A DNA stretch of 34,687 nt from Novosphingobium sp. AP12 (GCF_000281975.1 NZ_AKKE01000014.1:1-34687), one strand, 5' to 3'; counted from the first letter of the stretch, positions 17,525 through 26,018 are shown. The notes: generated by a model not told the origin, from the letters alone. Made by a program: numbers and translations.

Positions 17525-20500
17525 TCAGGGGCGCGTGGCATAAAGCGCATGATGGGTGAGCACGAACAGGGTGCCACCGTCCGCCCCGCCGAACAGGATC
17601 TGGAGCGGCCGTTCGGGCACGTCGATGCGACCTTGCGCGGAACCGTCCGGTGCATAGACGAACACCTGTCCATTGGCGACGAAGACGCGGCCTTGTTTGT
17701 CTACCGCCACGCTTTCACCGCCGCGATTGGCGAACGGTTTGAGGGCGGCCAGCGTGCCCTTGGCCCCGATCAGTCCACTGTAGGTCACGTTCTCCGAGGC
17801 GTTAGTCACATAGACACGCCCGCCCGGTTTTCCGCTTACGAAGCCGTTGGCGTTAAGGCTGTCCGACCAGCGCCAGCCGACGTGGTCCGCAGAACCCTGC
17901 TGCCACACGCGAAACGCGGGCAAGGAGAGGCTGCCGTCGGGCGAGACGTATTCCCGCTCCTTCGCAGCCCCTGCATCGCGGGCGAACATTTCCGAAAGAG
18001 TGGTGAACTCATAGGTCTTCGGATCGAGCTGGTCGCGGAATTCGCCGTTGTTCCACCAGTTCACAGGCAGCAGCGTACGCGCCCTCGACTGCGATCGCGC
18101 CGAGGTCGACTGGATCACGGTGATCTGGTCGAGCGGGCCCGCGGGATCGAAGGAATAAACGCCCCCCTTGGCGCCGAGCGAGGACTGCACCAACAGGTGG
18201 CCCGAGGCGTCGACCGCCAGGTTTACCGGATCGAGCGCATTGTCACGCACGACCTCCAGCCCTTTAGCCTCACTCCACCGGTGGATGCGCTGGAACCGCC
18301 GGTCGATGAAGTAGAGCGAACCCTTCGCATCGACGGCCGCGCCCGAGATCGACCAGAATCCGTCCGCCAGCTTCTTAATCTCCGGCCCGGCGGGCGGGGC
18401 TGGAGGGGAAGTACCCCTGACTGCCGGGCCGACGTCCAGGCGGGCGAACTCGCGTTCGCGCACGAGGAGACCTTGGGAAACGTCCTCGACCGCATTGTCG
18501 AACGGGTACTTGCTGGCGCGCAGGAACGTGCCGCACCCTTCGTCGTCGCAGCTGGCGTAGCCGCTCTCCGCGTTCACGTGGACGTTGCGGAACCGGATAT
18601 TTGCGGAATTGAACAGCTTCACCGCGCTCTTCGCCGGGTGGTAGCTGCGGGTCACGCGGTAGGCGTGATAGTTAGCGAATAGCAGGTTGCGCGAATTGCG
18701 GATCTCCAGCGACACCGCATCCGGCCCGTCGCCCACTTCCTGCTCGGTCTGGGGCGCGAGGAACTCCCAGTTCTCGACGTTGTCGAGCACCAATTCGTTG
18801 CGGGCGTGGTGCTCCACCGACATCTCGTAGACGTGGCCGGGGGTTTTCGTATTGGTGACGGTGAAACCGGCCTGCGCGAACGTGTTGGGGCTCCACACGT
18901 CGGCGAACGTGCCGCCGCCGCCGTCGGTCACCCAGATGCTGGGATACTGCGCATCCCACCGGCCGTCCGCCACCGGGTCGCCGCTGCGCGCCGAGAGCGA
19001 GCCAAGCGGCTTGCCGTCCGCCGTCGGTGTGCCGCCGCCGCCCATGATCTTGACGTCCTCGACCAGGCTGTTCGCGCCCGAGCGCCAGAGCAGCGCCGAG
19101 GCGCGCGGGTTCACGCGGCCGGTGAACAGGCCGAGCCCCGACAGGATGTTGTCGCCGCCGCGGGGGCTTTCGATGATCGGCACCACGGAGCCCAGGCCTG
19201 CGTGGCCGGGGTTATCGTCGGGTATGTAGAACTGCGTCATGGCGGGGTGCAGGCCGACCAGCACGCTGTCGGGTCGCAGCTTCAGTCGGTCGGTCACTCT
19301 GTAGAAGCCGGCGGGGAAGTAGAGCACGCGGTTGCTATTGATGGCGCGCTGGATGGCTGCGGTGTCGTCCGCCTTGCCATCCCCCGTAACGCCCAGCGTC
19401 CGCGCGTTCACCCACTGCGCCATCGGCGGCAGGTCGCGGACCGCGGGCGTGCGGGGTGCGGGCATAGCCGTCAGGCCTTCGATCTCGGCTTCGGTGGCGT
19501 AGTCTCCCATCTGACCGAGAGCAGGCAAGGCGAGGCCATAAGAGAATGCCGAAACCTTGTACGCCGCGCCCTTGCCCGTCACGGTCCGGGCGCTGTCGCG
19601 GAACCGAGCGAAGACGGGAGTGTTCGCCGCCAGCGCGTTCTCGAAGCCAATCTGGGTGAAGACGTTCTTCTCGTTCGAGATCAGCACGCCCGCCCGGCTG
19701 ACGTTCTCGAAGCGTACGTCCTTGCCCCATAGCGAATCGCCGTAACCCCGATCGACCTCGATCCCGACCGGTGTGTCGCGTATCAAGACGTTGACCAGCG
19801 TGAGGCCGACTTCATGCTCGCGGATGGCGGCGTCGCGCTGGCCGTCGAAGCTGGAATCGAGCAGCGTGAACTGCCAGGCCGGAGAGGTCTTCTCCGTCAC
19901 GATGCCATAGCGGCCGCCGTGGAAATGGACGTGCTCGATGACGTTGCCGGCCTGGTAGACGCCCGCGAAGGCAGTGCCGAGGCGGAAGTCCATGTGGCTG
20001 AGAAACGCATGCTGTGCGAGGCGGAAGCGCACACCGGCCGCAGCGGGATTGCCCGCGCCGATCTCGATGTCGACGTTGCTCATCGCCGAGTAGAACGTGC
20101 TGGAATTGGCGTCGCGCACCACCTTGTCGCGCGGCACGATGGTGGGAACGGGCACCGGGACCTTGCCAACCGCGTACTGGTCGTCGCCCGCGAAGACGAT
20201 CATCGTCGATACGCCTTTCTGGAAGCCCGGCGTGCGCGCGCCGAGCAGGATGGTCGGGCGGGTGGGGCCGATCCCGTAGACACGCACGCCGGCCGGTATG
20301 ATCAGGCTGTGGGTGATGCGATAGGTCCCAGACGGCAGGAAGACGATGCCGTGACCCGTCGCATCGCGCGCTTTGTCGAACGCCTGCTGGATCGCGGCGG
20401 TATCGTCGGCCGTACCATCGCCGCGGGCCTGCACGGTCACGGCGCCGGGTTCATCAGGAGCGACGGGGAAAACCGACTGTCCCGTCGCCTTGGCCTCGTA

Positions 20501-20560
20501 GGGCGTAGCGAGGGCGGTCGCGCCCAGCAGAATCGCCACCAATCCAGCGCGCCCGATCAT
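17525..20560 (-). CDS. Tandem beta-helix protein with SMP-30-like C-terminus (paralog B)
   Basis: Exported protein of 1,011 residues, paralogous to the product of 14373-11320 over its whole length. A Sec signal peptide (MIGRAGLVAILLGATALATP) leads into the first beta-helix unit with GDGTADDTAAIQQAFD and FLPSGTYRITHSL. The second unit starts near residue 383 with GDGKADDTAAIQRAIN and YFPAGFYRVTDRL. An SMP-30-like propeller begins near residue 726 (ISGAAVDAKGSLYFIDRR) and ends in the same LFVLTHHALYA motif as paralog A. Long segments such as DTPVGIE and PVNWWNNGEFRDQLD are shared. ATG 20560 has GGGAGG ahead on the minus strand. It heads a probable operon with the second TBDR and paralog A. No catalytic residues can be assigned; the gene pair most likely arose by duplication. 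Confidence 0.85.
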   Translation of the reverse strand: MIGRAGLVAILLGATALATPYEAKATGQSVFPVAPDEPGAVTVQARGDGTADDTAAIQQAFDKARDATGHGIVFLPSGTYRITHSLIIPAGVRVYGIGPTRPTILLGARTPGFQKGVSTMIVFAGDDQYAVGKVPVPVPTIVPRDKVVRDANSSTFYSAMSNVDIEIGAGNPAAAGVRFRLAQHAFLSHMDFRLGTAFAGVYQAGNVIEHVHFHGGRYGIVTEKTSPAWQFTLLDSSFDGQRDAAIREHEVGLTLVNVLIRDTPVGIEVDRGYGDSLWGKDVRFENVSRAGVLISNEKNVFTQIGFENALAANTPVFARFRDSARTVTGKGAAYKVSAFSYGLALPALGQMGDYATEAEIEGLTAMPAPRTPAVRDLPPMAQWVNARTLGVTGDGKADDTAAIQRAINSNRVLYFPAGFYRVTDRLKLRPDSVLVGLHPAMTQFYIPDDNPGHAGLGSVVPIIESPRGGDNILSGLGLFTGRVNPRASALLWRSGANSLVEDVKIMGGGGTPTADGKPLGSLSARSGDPVADGRWDAQYPSIWVTDGGGGTFADVWSPNTFAQAGFTVTNTKTPGHVYEMSVEHHARNELVLDNVENWEFLAPQTEQEVGDGPDAVSLEIRNSRNLLFANYHAYRVTRSYHPAKSAVKLFNSANIRFRNVHVNAESGYASCDDEGCGTFLRASKYPFDNAVEDVSQGLLVREREFARLDVGPAVRGTSPPAPPAGPEIKKLADGFWSISGAAVDAKGSLYFIDRRFQRIHRWSEAKGLEVVRDNALDPVNLAVDASGHLLVQSSLGAKGGVYSFDPAGPLDQITVIQSTSARSQSRARTLLPVNWWNNGEFRDQLDPKTYEFTTLSEMFARDAGAAKEREYVSPDGSLSLPAFRVWQQGSADHVGWRWSDSLNANGFVSGKPGGRVYVTNASENVTYSGLIGAKGTLAALKPFANRGGESVAVDKQGRVFVANGQVFVYAPDGSAQGRIDVPERPLQILFGGADGGTLFVLTHHALYATRP

Positions 20561-20699
20561 TGCTGCCTCCCTGTCTTTGTCTTGCGGCCCTTCGCTAAAA
20601 CGGATGGCTCCGCATGGCACTTGCGACAAAGGTCGTAGTTCCCAAGCGTTCGCAGGCGTCTCTATAGGCACGGACATAACGCCAGCGAGGACATCCGGT

Positions 20700-21230
20700 T
20701 TGCCTGCATTTCGCCCCGATCCTGCTGTTCCCAATGCCATCGTCGTGATGGGTGTGAGCGGCTGCGGAAAGTCGACGCTGGGCGCCCTGCTAGCCGAGGC
20801 GCTCGATTGCCCGTTCCTCGAAGGCGACAGTTTCCATTCCCCGGAAGCGGTGGAGAAAATGCGCGGCGGCGAGGCGTTGACGGACGACGATCGCTGGCCT
20901 TGGCTCGACCGAGTGGGCAAGGCCGCCGTAGAGGCAATCGAACGGCATGGCGTGGCGGTGTTGGCCTGCTCGGCCCTTCGGTTGGCCTACCGTGACCAGC
21001 TGCGCTCGGCGATTGGCCTTCCCGTGCGGTTCGCCTTTCTGGAGAACAGCCGCGAACACTTGCTGGCGCGGCTGGGAAACCGGCCGGGGCACTACATGCC
21101 GGCCAGTCTGCTGGACAGCCAGCTTGCCACGTTGGAGCGGCCGCTGCGTGAAGAGGCGGCGATCACTCTCGATGCCGACAAGGCGCCCGGAGCTCTACGC
21201 GACGCCGTGCTCGGCTGGCTGAAGGTCTGA
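20700..21230 (+). CDS. gntK: Gluconokinase
   Basis: Cytoplasmic ATP-dependent kinase converting D-gluconate to 6-phosphogluconate, the entry to the Entner-Doudoroff pathway. The P-loop is VVMGVSGCGKSTLGALL, followed by the family motifs FLEGDSFHS, GEALTDDDRWPWLDR and ACSALRLAYRDQLR, and HYMPASLLDSQLATLERP near the C-terminus. The open frame extends upstream to 20577, but homologs are about 165-180 residues and start just before the P-loop. I therefore chose the TTG at 20700 (176 residues) with GAGGA ahead; an ATG at 20604 is the main alternative. It is divergent from beta-helix paralog B and convergent with the GntR/GntP pair, so its promoter lies in the 20561-20699 gap. A short palindrome CGAC-AAAG-GTCG at 20624-20635 is the only candidate site I see there. 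Confidence 0.9.
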   Translation: MPAFRPDPAVPNAIVVMGVSGCGKSTLGALLAEALDCPFLEGDSFHSPEAVEKMRGGEALTDDDRWPWLDRVGKAAVEAIERHGVAVLACSALRLAYRDQLRSAIGLPVRFAFLENSREHLLARLGNRPGHYMPASLLDSQLATLERPLREEAAITLDADKAPGALRDAVLGWLKV

Positions 21231-21249
21231 ACCTCCATTCGCCGACTGG

Positions 21250-21927
21250 TCACGGCATCAGCCGTCGCCGGCCTTCCCACAAGTGCCAGCGCATCGCCAG
21301 CGCCGCGCCTTCCGGATCCTGGGCGCGGATGGCACCGACCACGATCTCGTGCTCGCGCAGCATGGTGGCGATTACTTCCGGGGGGCGGGACCGCGAGATA
21401 TCGACCCCTGCGCGCATGATCCTCTCGACATCGGACCACAGCGCATCGAAAGCGATCAGAAACGCTGGGTTACCAGTCGCCGCGGCGATGCGACGGTGCA
21501 GATCCATATCCTCGGCATGCGCGGGTGCGTTGGAGAGGAGGGCCGCGCGCAGGCGCTCCATGCCTTCCTCAACATGTGCCATTTCCTGCGACGTCCGGCG
21601 CGTGGCCGCCAGCCGAGCGGCTTCCGCTTCCAACACGAACCGTACTTCGTAACTGCCTAGCGTCGAGGGCAGCTCCGATAGCGGCATGAACGCGGCTAGT
21701 CGCTCCGAAGGCCGACTTTTGACGAACGAGCCCGCGCCTCGCCGCGCCTCGGTGATCCCGTCCGATGCCAGCCGGACCAGCGCTTCGCGCACGATCGCCC
21801 GCGATACCCCGAACATCTCGGCCAACCGCGACTCGGCCGGGAGGCGAGCACCGACCTCCAATTCGCGAGATTTGATAATCTCGACGATGCTCGCATAGGC
21901 GTGATCGGATAGCCGCGTCTGGTTCAT
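21250..21927 (-). CDS. FadR-type GntR family transcriptional regulator
   Basis: DNA-binding regulator of 225 residues. An N-terminal winged helix (about residues 8-70) has the GntR signature ARLPAESRLAEMFGVSRAIVREALVRLASDG. The C-terminal FCD effector domain (about 90-215) carries the metal/ligand-binding pattern AEDMDLHRRIAAATGNPAF, MLREHEIVVGAI and AMRWHLWEG, with Asp and three His in expected places. ATG 21927 is 13 bases after the GntP stop, so it is co-transcribed with the permease. Relatives sense sugar acids such as gluconate, glucuronate or galactonate, so it probably represses the gnt genes until aldonate is present. Which promoters it binds cannot be deduced. Confidence 0.9.
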   Translation of the reverse strand: MNQTRLSDHAYASIVEIIKSRELEVGARLPAESRLAEMFGVSRAIVREALVRLASDGITEARRGAGSFVKSRPSERLAAFMPLSELPSTLGSYEVRFVLEAEAARLAATRRTSQEMAHVEEGMERLRAALLSNAPAHAEDMDLHRRIAAATGNPAFLIAFDALWSDVERIMRAGVDISRSRPPEVIATMLREHEIVVGAIRAQDPEGAALAMRWHLWEGRRRLMP

Positions 21928-21940
21928 CGGATGCCCTTTG

Positions 21941-23287
21941 TTAGAAGACGCTGCTTGCGGCAAGCACCAGCAGAAGACCGACGACGGCAACGACGGTCTC
22001 CATGACCGACCATGTGCGAAACGTGCCCGGCATGTCGGTGCCAAGATAGCTTTTCACCAGCCAGAATCCCGGGTCGTTCACGTGCGAGAAGAACAGCGAG
22101 CCCGCGCCGATCGCCAGCACCATCCACTCCGGCTCGACGCCCGACGCCTTGACGAGCCCGCTCATGACGCCGGCCGTCGTAATGGTGGCGACCGTAGCCG
22201 AACCGGTCGCAAGACGGATGCAGACGGCAACGCCCCAGGCCAGCACCAGCGGCGAAACGCCCCCCCCATCTGCCAGCCGCACCAGCATGTCCGAAAGCCC
22301 TGCCGTCACGAGCACCTGCTTCAGCGCCCCGCCGGCACCGATCGCCAGCAGAATGCTACCGGCCGGAGTCATCGCCTCGGTCCAAATCTCCCCCTGAATG
22401 TGGCGGTCGCCCAGCTTGTGGCCGAACAGCAGCGGCAAGGCAGCGAGATTGGCGACGAGCAGCGCAACGACCGGATCACTTACCCAGCTGATCCAGCGCA
22501 GGCTTGCGGTGACCGCAGGCGGCGCGAGCGCAACGGCCTGTCCGGCGGCGATGAGCACGACCGGAAGCAGGACGGCCGTCAACGCGCGACCGACCGAAGG
22601 TGCGTTCACTTCCACCTTGGCCGGGGCAAGCAGGGGCGGGCTCAGTTTCACGCCGCGCGCGGTAAAGCGCGCCAGCAACGGCCCCGCGATGATCGCTGTC
22701 GGGATGCCGACCAGGAGGCCGTACAAAAGGGTGAGCCCCAGGCTGGCGCCGAGGGCGTCAACCGCAAGCAGCGGGCCAGGATGCGGCGGGACGAGCGCGT
22801 GGACGACCGAGAGTCCCGCCAGGGCGGGAAGCATCAGCCGCAGTTTGGACGCATCGTCGTTCTGCCCGTTCGGCAGGGCCGCGGCGGCGGAGGCGACAAT
22901 TGGCAGCAGCAGCACCAGTCCGGTCTCGAAGAACAGGGGCAAGCCGACCAGCAGGGCGGTGAACAGGCTTGCCCAAGGTGCGCCGCGCACGCCAGAAAGG
23001 CGCAGCGCCGCGCGCGCCAGGCCGCCTGCACCGTCGGACAATTGCAGCATTGCGCCCAGTCCAAGGCCGAGTGCGACCACAAGGCCGGTGCCGCCGAGGA
23101 TGGACCCGGCGCCCTTTTCCACGGACTTGACCGTTTCATCCAACGGGATACCGGCCAGCAGGCCGACCGTGAATGCGCCGCACAGCAGGCCCACGAACGG
23201 GTGGAGCCGTCCGCGGACGATGAGAAAAATCGACAGTGCGATTCCCGCGACGGCGGACACGACGAGACGGTAGTCTTCCGGGGTCAT
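21941..23287 (-). CDS. gntP: GntP-family gluconate:H+ symporter
   Basis: Inner-membrane permease of 448 residues, the usual length for the GntP family, with about a dozen hydrophobic segments. Family landmarks include GSILGGTGLVVALGLGLGAML, LPLFFETGLVLLLPIV and the VPPHPGPLLAVDALG motif, then GALKQVLVTAGLSDM and SGLVKASGVEPEWMVLAIGAGSLFFSHVNDPGFWLVK near the end. It imports gluconate or a related sugar acid with protons. It is co-transcribed with the GntR regulator, and the gluconokinase is encoded convergently beyond it. GGGGAGG precedes the start at slightly long spacing. Relatives also carry other hydroxy acids, so gluconate is inferred from the adjacent gluconokinase. Confidence 0.92.
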   Translation of the reverse strand: MTPEDYRLVVSAVAGIALSIFLIVRGRLHPFVGLLCGAFTVGLLAGIPLDETVKSVEKGAGSILGGTGLVVALGLGLGAMLQLSDGAGGLARAALRLSGVRGAPWASLFTALLVGLPLFFETGLVLLLPIVASAAAALPNGQNDDASKLRLMLPALAGLSVVHALVPPHPGPLLAVDALGASLGLTLLYGLLVGIPTAIIAGPLLARFTARGVKLSPPLLAPAKVEVNAPSVGRALTAVLLPVVLIAAGQAVALAPPAVTASLRWISWVSDPVVALLVANLAALPLLFGHKLGDRHIQGEIWTEAMTPAGSILLAIGAGGALKQVLVTAGLSDMLVRLADGGGVSPLVLAWGVAVCIRLATGSATVATITTAGVMSGLVKASGVEPEWMVLAIGAGSLFFSHVNDPGFWLVKSYLGTDMPGTFRTWSVMETVVAVVGLLLVLAASSVF

Positions 23288-23593
23288 AGGCCGCGAAGCC
23301 TCCCCGCATGGCCGTAGGCCGTTCGCGGCTCCTTTGGCCGCACTCGATGAAATGACAATGCCATTCCGGTCCTCTCCCCTGGGTCGCGATTCTCGTTGTG
23401 TCGGCAGGCCGATCTCGAAATCTGTTGGACAGGTTATAGCTTGCCGCTCGCGATGTTCTAGAAGAATTAGTGTCTAGGATGAGATTTTGCTTGAACCTGT
23501 CAGACTGATTCCCTTATCACTGGCACAACGAACTCGGCGCGGCAGGTCTCACCTGATCTGCGCTTCAAGCTGGGTCATGTTAGGGAGAAAGAG
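23288..23593. promoter_or_regulatory. Divergent promoter region between gntP and luxR-type gene
   Basis: A 306-base gap between the minus-strand permease and the plus-strand HTH gene. It has no gene but is locally AT-rich, as expected for two divergent promoters. An inverted repeat GACAGGTT (23428-23435) and AACCTGTC (23494-23501) brackets this AT-rich part, and a TTCTAGAA palindrome lies between (about 23457-23464). TTGAAC at 23491 with TATCAC at 23515 could be a weak promoter for the plus-strand genes. These are candidate operators only; I cannot name the bound protein. Confidence 0.4.
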
Positions 23594-23869
23594 ATGCACC
23601 TCGTTGCAGATCTATGTGCAGTCCCCGCCGCTAAGGACGCGATGGCGCGCCAGTCGTCGGCCGAGCCGCCCCACCTCACTCCAACGCAGCTAAAAGTGCT
23701 GCGATGCGTGCGTTCGGGCCTTCTGAACAAGCAGATCGCCTACGAATTGGGTATGGCCGAGGCGACGGTGAAGGTCCACATGACCGCGCTCATGCGCAAG
23801 CTCAACGTGCGCAACCGCACCCAGGTGGCTGTCGTCGCGGGCGGTCCGGCGTGGGCCTCATCGCTCTGA
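23594..23869 (+). CDS. Solo LuxR/GerE-type HTH protein
   Basis: A 91-residue protein that is almost entirely a LuxR/GerE DNA-binding domain: LTPTQLKVLRCVRSGLLNKQIAYELGM then AEATVKVHMTALMRKLNVRNR (about residues 27-80). No receiver, PAS or autoinducer domain precedes it, and the upstream frame stops at a TGA without a start, so it does not appear to be a simple truncation by annotation. AGGGAG seven bases ahead of ATG 23594 supports the start. It precedes the Gfo/Idh/MocA gene by 26 bases, so it is likely the first gene of that operon. It could regulate the operon or the divergent gntP gene. With no sensor domain, its activity would depend on abundance or a partner. Confidence 0.82.
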   Translation: MHLVADLCAVPAAKDAMARQSSAEPPHLTPTQLKVLRCVRSGLLNKQIAYELGMAEATVKVHMTALMRKLNVRNRTQVAVVAGGPAWASSL

Positions 23870-23895
23870 GTCTATCAAGGCACGGGAGTAGCGTG

Positions 23896-24999
23896 ATGAC
23901 ATCGGGTTCACGGCGCGAGATTCTGGGCGGCCTGGGGGCAGGCCTTGCACTGGCAGGTATCGGCGTGCCGCGCGCTTTTGGCGCCACCCGCAAGATCGGG
24001 TACGCGGTCGTCGGGCTCGGCTCCTATGCCACGCGGCAGATCATGCCCAACTTCGCGCAATGCGAGCAGGCGCGACTCGTCGCGTTGGTGAGCGGGACGC
24101 CTGCAAAGCTCGACCAGTACGGCGCCGAGTACGGCATCCCCCGGACGCACCGCTACAGTTATGCCGACTTCGATCGGATCCGGAACAACCCGGACATCGA
24201 CGCGGTGTACGTCATTCTGCCCAACAGCCTTCACGCAGAATATGCCATTCGCGCAGCGAAGGCGGGCAAGCACGTGATGTGCGAAAAGCCCATGGCAACT
24301 TCCGTGGCCGAGTGCGAGGCGATGATCTCCGCTTGCCGTGTGGCCGGCACCAAACTGATGATCGGCTACCGCTCGCGCTTCGAGCCTTACAACCGGTTGG
24401 CGATCGAACTGTCACGCGGCGGCCACGTCGGCCCGACTCGCCTGGTTACGGCGGAGCACGGGTTTTCCATCAAGCCGGGGCAATGGCGGCTGGACCGGCC
24501 GCTGGCGGGCGGCGGCTCGATGATGGATATCGGCATATACAGCTTGAACGCGGCGCGTTACCTCACTGGCGAGGAGCCGGTAGAGGTCAGCGCCATCGAA
24601 TCGACCGATCGCTCCGACCCGCGCTTCCGTACCGTGGAGGACCGCATCAGTTTCCTTTTGCGCTTCCCATCAGGCATCGAAGCGAACTGCATATCGAGCT
24701 ACAGTTCCGCGCATAACTCCTATCGCGTGATCGGGACGCGCGGATGGATCGCTATGGACCCCGCGACGCCATACGTGGGACAGGCCATGACTATCCGCAA
24801 GGACGACGTCTCCGCGCCGCGAACCTTGCCGGCTCCGGCCAATAACCAGTTCGCGGGCCAACTCGATCACCTTGCGGAATGCATTCTCACCGGAGCGACT
24901 CCGATCGTACCGGGCGAGGAGGGGCTTGCCGACATGCGGGTAATCGAGGCGATCTACCGATCCGCCGCAGAACGCGCCCACGTGAGCCTTGCCACATGA
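23896..24999 (+). CDS. Gfo/Idh/MocA family oxidoreductase, Tat-exported
   Basis: NAD(P)-dependent oxidoreductase of 367 residues. The twin-arginine signal SRREILGGLGAGLALAG is followed by a mature Rossmann domain with VVGLGSYATRQI and the family's catalytic-site motif CEKPMATSVAECEAMI. The C-terminal alpha/beta domain contains GGGSMMDIGIYSLNAARYLTGEEP. A Tat-exported, cofactor-carrying member of this family is the hallmark of glucose-fructose oxidoreductase, which oxidises glucose to gluconolactone in the periplasm. ATG 23896 has GGGAG eight bases ahead. It overlaps the SMP-30 lactonase gene by four bases (ATGA), strong evidence for coupled expression. Related families include sugar dehydrogenases and GH109-type glycosidases, so the substrate is an inference. 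Confidence 0.87.
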   Translation: MTSGSRREILGGLGAGLALAGIGVPRAFGATRKIGYAVVGLGSYATRQIMPNFAQCEQARLVALVSGTPAKLDQYGAEYGIPRTHRYSYADFDRIRNNPDIDAVYVILPNSLHAEYAIRAAKAGKHVMCEKPMATSVAECEAMISACRVAGTKLMIGYRSRFEPYNRLAIELSRGGHVGPTRLVTAEHGFSIKPGQWRLDRPLAGGGSMMDIGIYSLNAARYLTGEEPVEVSAIESTDRSDPRFRTVEDRISFLLRFPSGIEANCISSYSSAHNSYRVIGTRGWIAMDPATPYVGQAMTIRKDDVSAPRTLPAPANNQFAGQLDHLAECILTGATPIVPGEEGLADMRVIEAIYRSAAERAHVSLAT

Positions 25000-26006
25000 T
25001 TGATCGCCGCGCGGTGCTTGCCGGACTGGCCGCACTGACGCTGGTCGATGCAACAGTCGCAAAACCGGCTTCGACGGCAGCTTTCAGCGGCATCCGGCGC
25101 GTCGATCCCGAGCTGGACCGGATAGTCGCAGTCGATGCACCGGTGAAGGTTCTGGCAACCGGCTTTCGATGGGCGGAAGGCCCTGTTTGGATTCCGGATG
25201 ATGGCGGCTACCTGCTGTTCGGCGATCCGGGCAACAACGTGGTCCACCGCTGGAGCGAGCGAAGTGGAGTAACGCCCTTCCTCTCGCCATCCGGGCTCCA
25301 GACGCCGGTTCCCCCCGGCATCCGGGAGCCAGGCCTCAACGGAATTGCGCTGGATGGCAAAGGGGGCTTGATCGGCGCGGACAGCGGCTCGCGGGCGATT
25401 GTCCGCGTCGACCTCGCCACCCGTCGCCGCACCGTGCTCGCGGAGCGATTCGAGGGAAAGCGCTTCAACAGCCCCAACGACTTGTGCATCGCGGCATCCG
25501 GCGCGATCTACTTCAGTGATCCAATCTATGGTCTGGCCGATGGCGACGATTCGCCTTTGCGCGAACTGCCATGGTGTGGGCTCTATCGCCTTTTGCCTGG
25601 AGGCAAGGTGACACTGCTGGACCGAACCAATCGCCGACCCAACGGCGTTGCGCTTTCGCCGGACGAGCGGACCTTGTATCTCGCGCTGTCCGACGAGAAG
25701 CGGCCCGAAGTGCTGGCCTACACACTCGATGGCCGTGGCATGCCTACCGGTCGCAGCATGTTCCGCGATATGCGGCCCGAATACGACATCGGCCTCCCGG
25801 GCCTCCCCGACGGTATTAAGGTCGGTTCCGCCGGCGACGTCTTCGCGACTGGTCCTGGCGGTGTCCACGTCTGCTCGGCCGATGGCAGGCTGTTGGGCAT
25901 GATTGGCACCGGCAAGGCCGTCGCCAACTGCGCACTGGCCTCTGGAAGCCGCCTGTTCATGACGTCATCCGATAGCCTTGCCGTGGTCAAGCTGGCGTCG
26001 AACTGA
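24996..26006 (+). CDS. SMP-30/gluconolactonase family lactonase, probably exported
   Basis: Six-bladed propeller hydrolase of 336 residues that opens sugar lactones to aldonates. The N-terminus MIDRRAVLAGLAALTLVDATVA looks like a twin-arginine-type signal. Metal-site motifs are in the expected order: FRWAEGPVW (Glu), GLNGIALDGKGG, NSPNDLCI (Asn) and GLPDGIKVG (Asp), with RPNGVALSPDERTLYLA between the last two. ATG 24996 overlaps the oxidoreductase stop as ATGA, and I rejected a longer frame that runs inside that gene. Coupling to the oxidoreductase suggests it hydrolyses that enzyme's lactone product in the periplasm, giving gluconate for the GntP permease. Lactone type is inferred. Confidence 0.9.
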   Translation: MIDRRAVLAGLAALTLVDATVAKPASTAAFSGIRRVDPELDRIVAVDAPVKVLATGFRWAEGPVWIPDDGGYLLFGDPGNNVVHRWSERSGVTPFLSPSGLQTPVPPGIREPGLNGIALDGKGGLIGADSGSRAIVRVDLATRRRTVLAERFEGKRFNSPNDLCIAASGAIYFSDPIYGLADGDDSPLRELPWCGLYRLLPGGKVTLLDRTNRRPNGVALSPDERTLYLALSDEKRPEVLAYTLDGRGMPTGRSMFRDMRPEYDIGLPGLPDGIKVGSAGDVFATGPGGVHVCSADGRLLGMIGTGKAVANCALASGSRLFMTSSDSLAVVKLASN

Positions 26007-26018
26007 GCCGGAAATTGA

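Noticed and set aside
11320..20560. Naming the two beta-helix proteins as GH28 pectinases, pectate lyases or GH55 laminarinases
   Set aside because: The DDTAAIQ entry motif is shared by several beta-helix families, and I could not see GH28 catalytic Asp motifs or a clear GH55 acid residue; length and C-terminal propeller also differ.
21938..23317. A 459-codon plus-strand open frame opposite gntP
   Set aside because: Composition is Arg/Gln/His-rich with no domain; the minus frame is a clear 12-segment permease.
24996..26006. Start of the lactonase at 24879 upstream of the ATGA overlap
   Set aside because: That frame lies inside the oxidoreductase gene and would bury the twin-arginine signal; ATG 24996 gives a normal exported protein.
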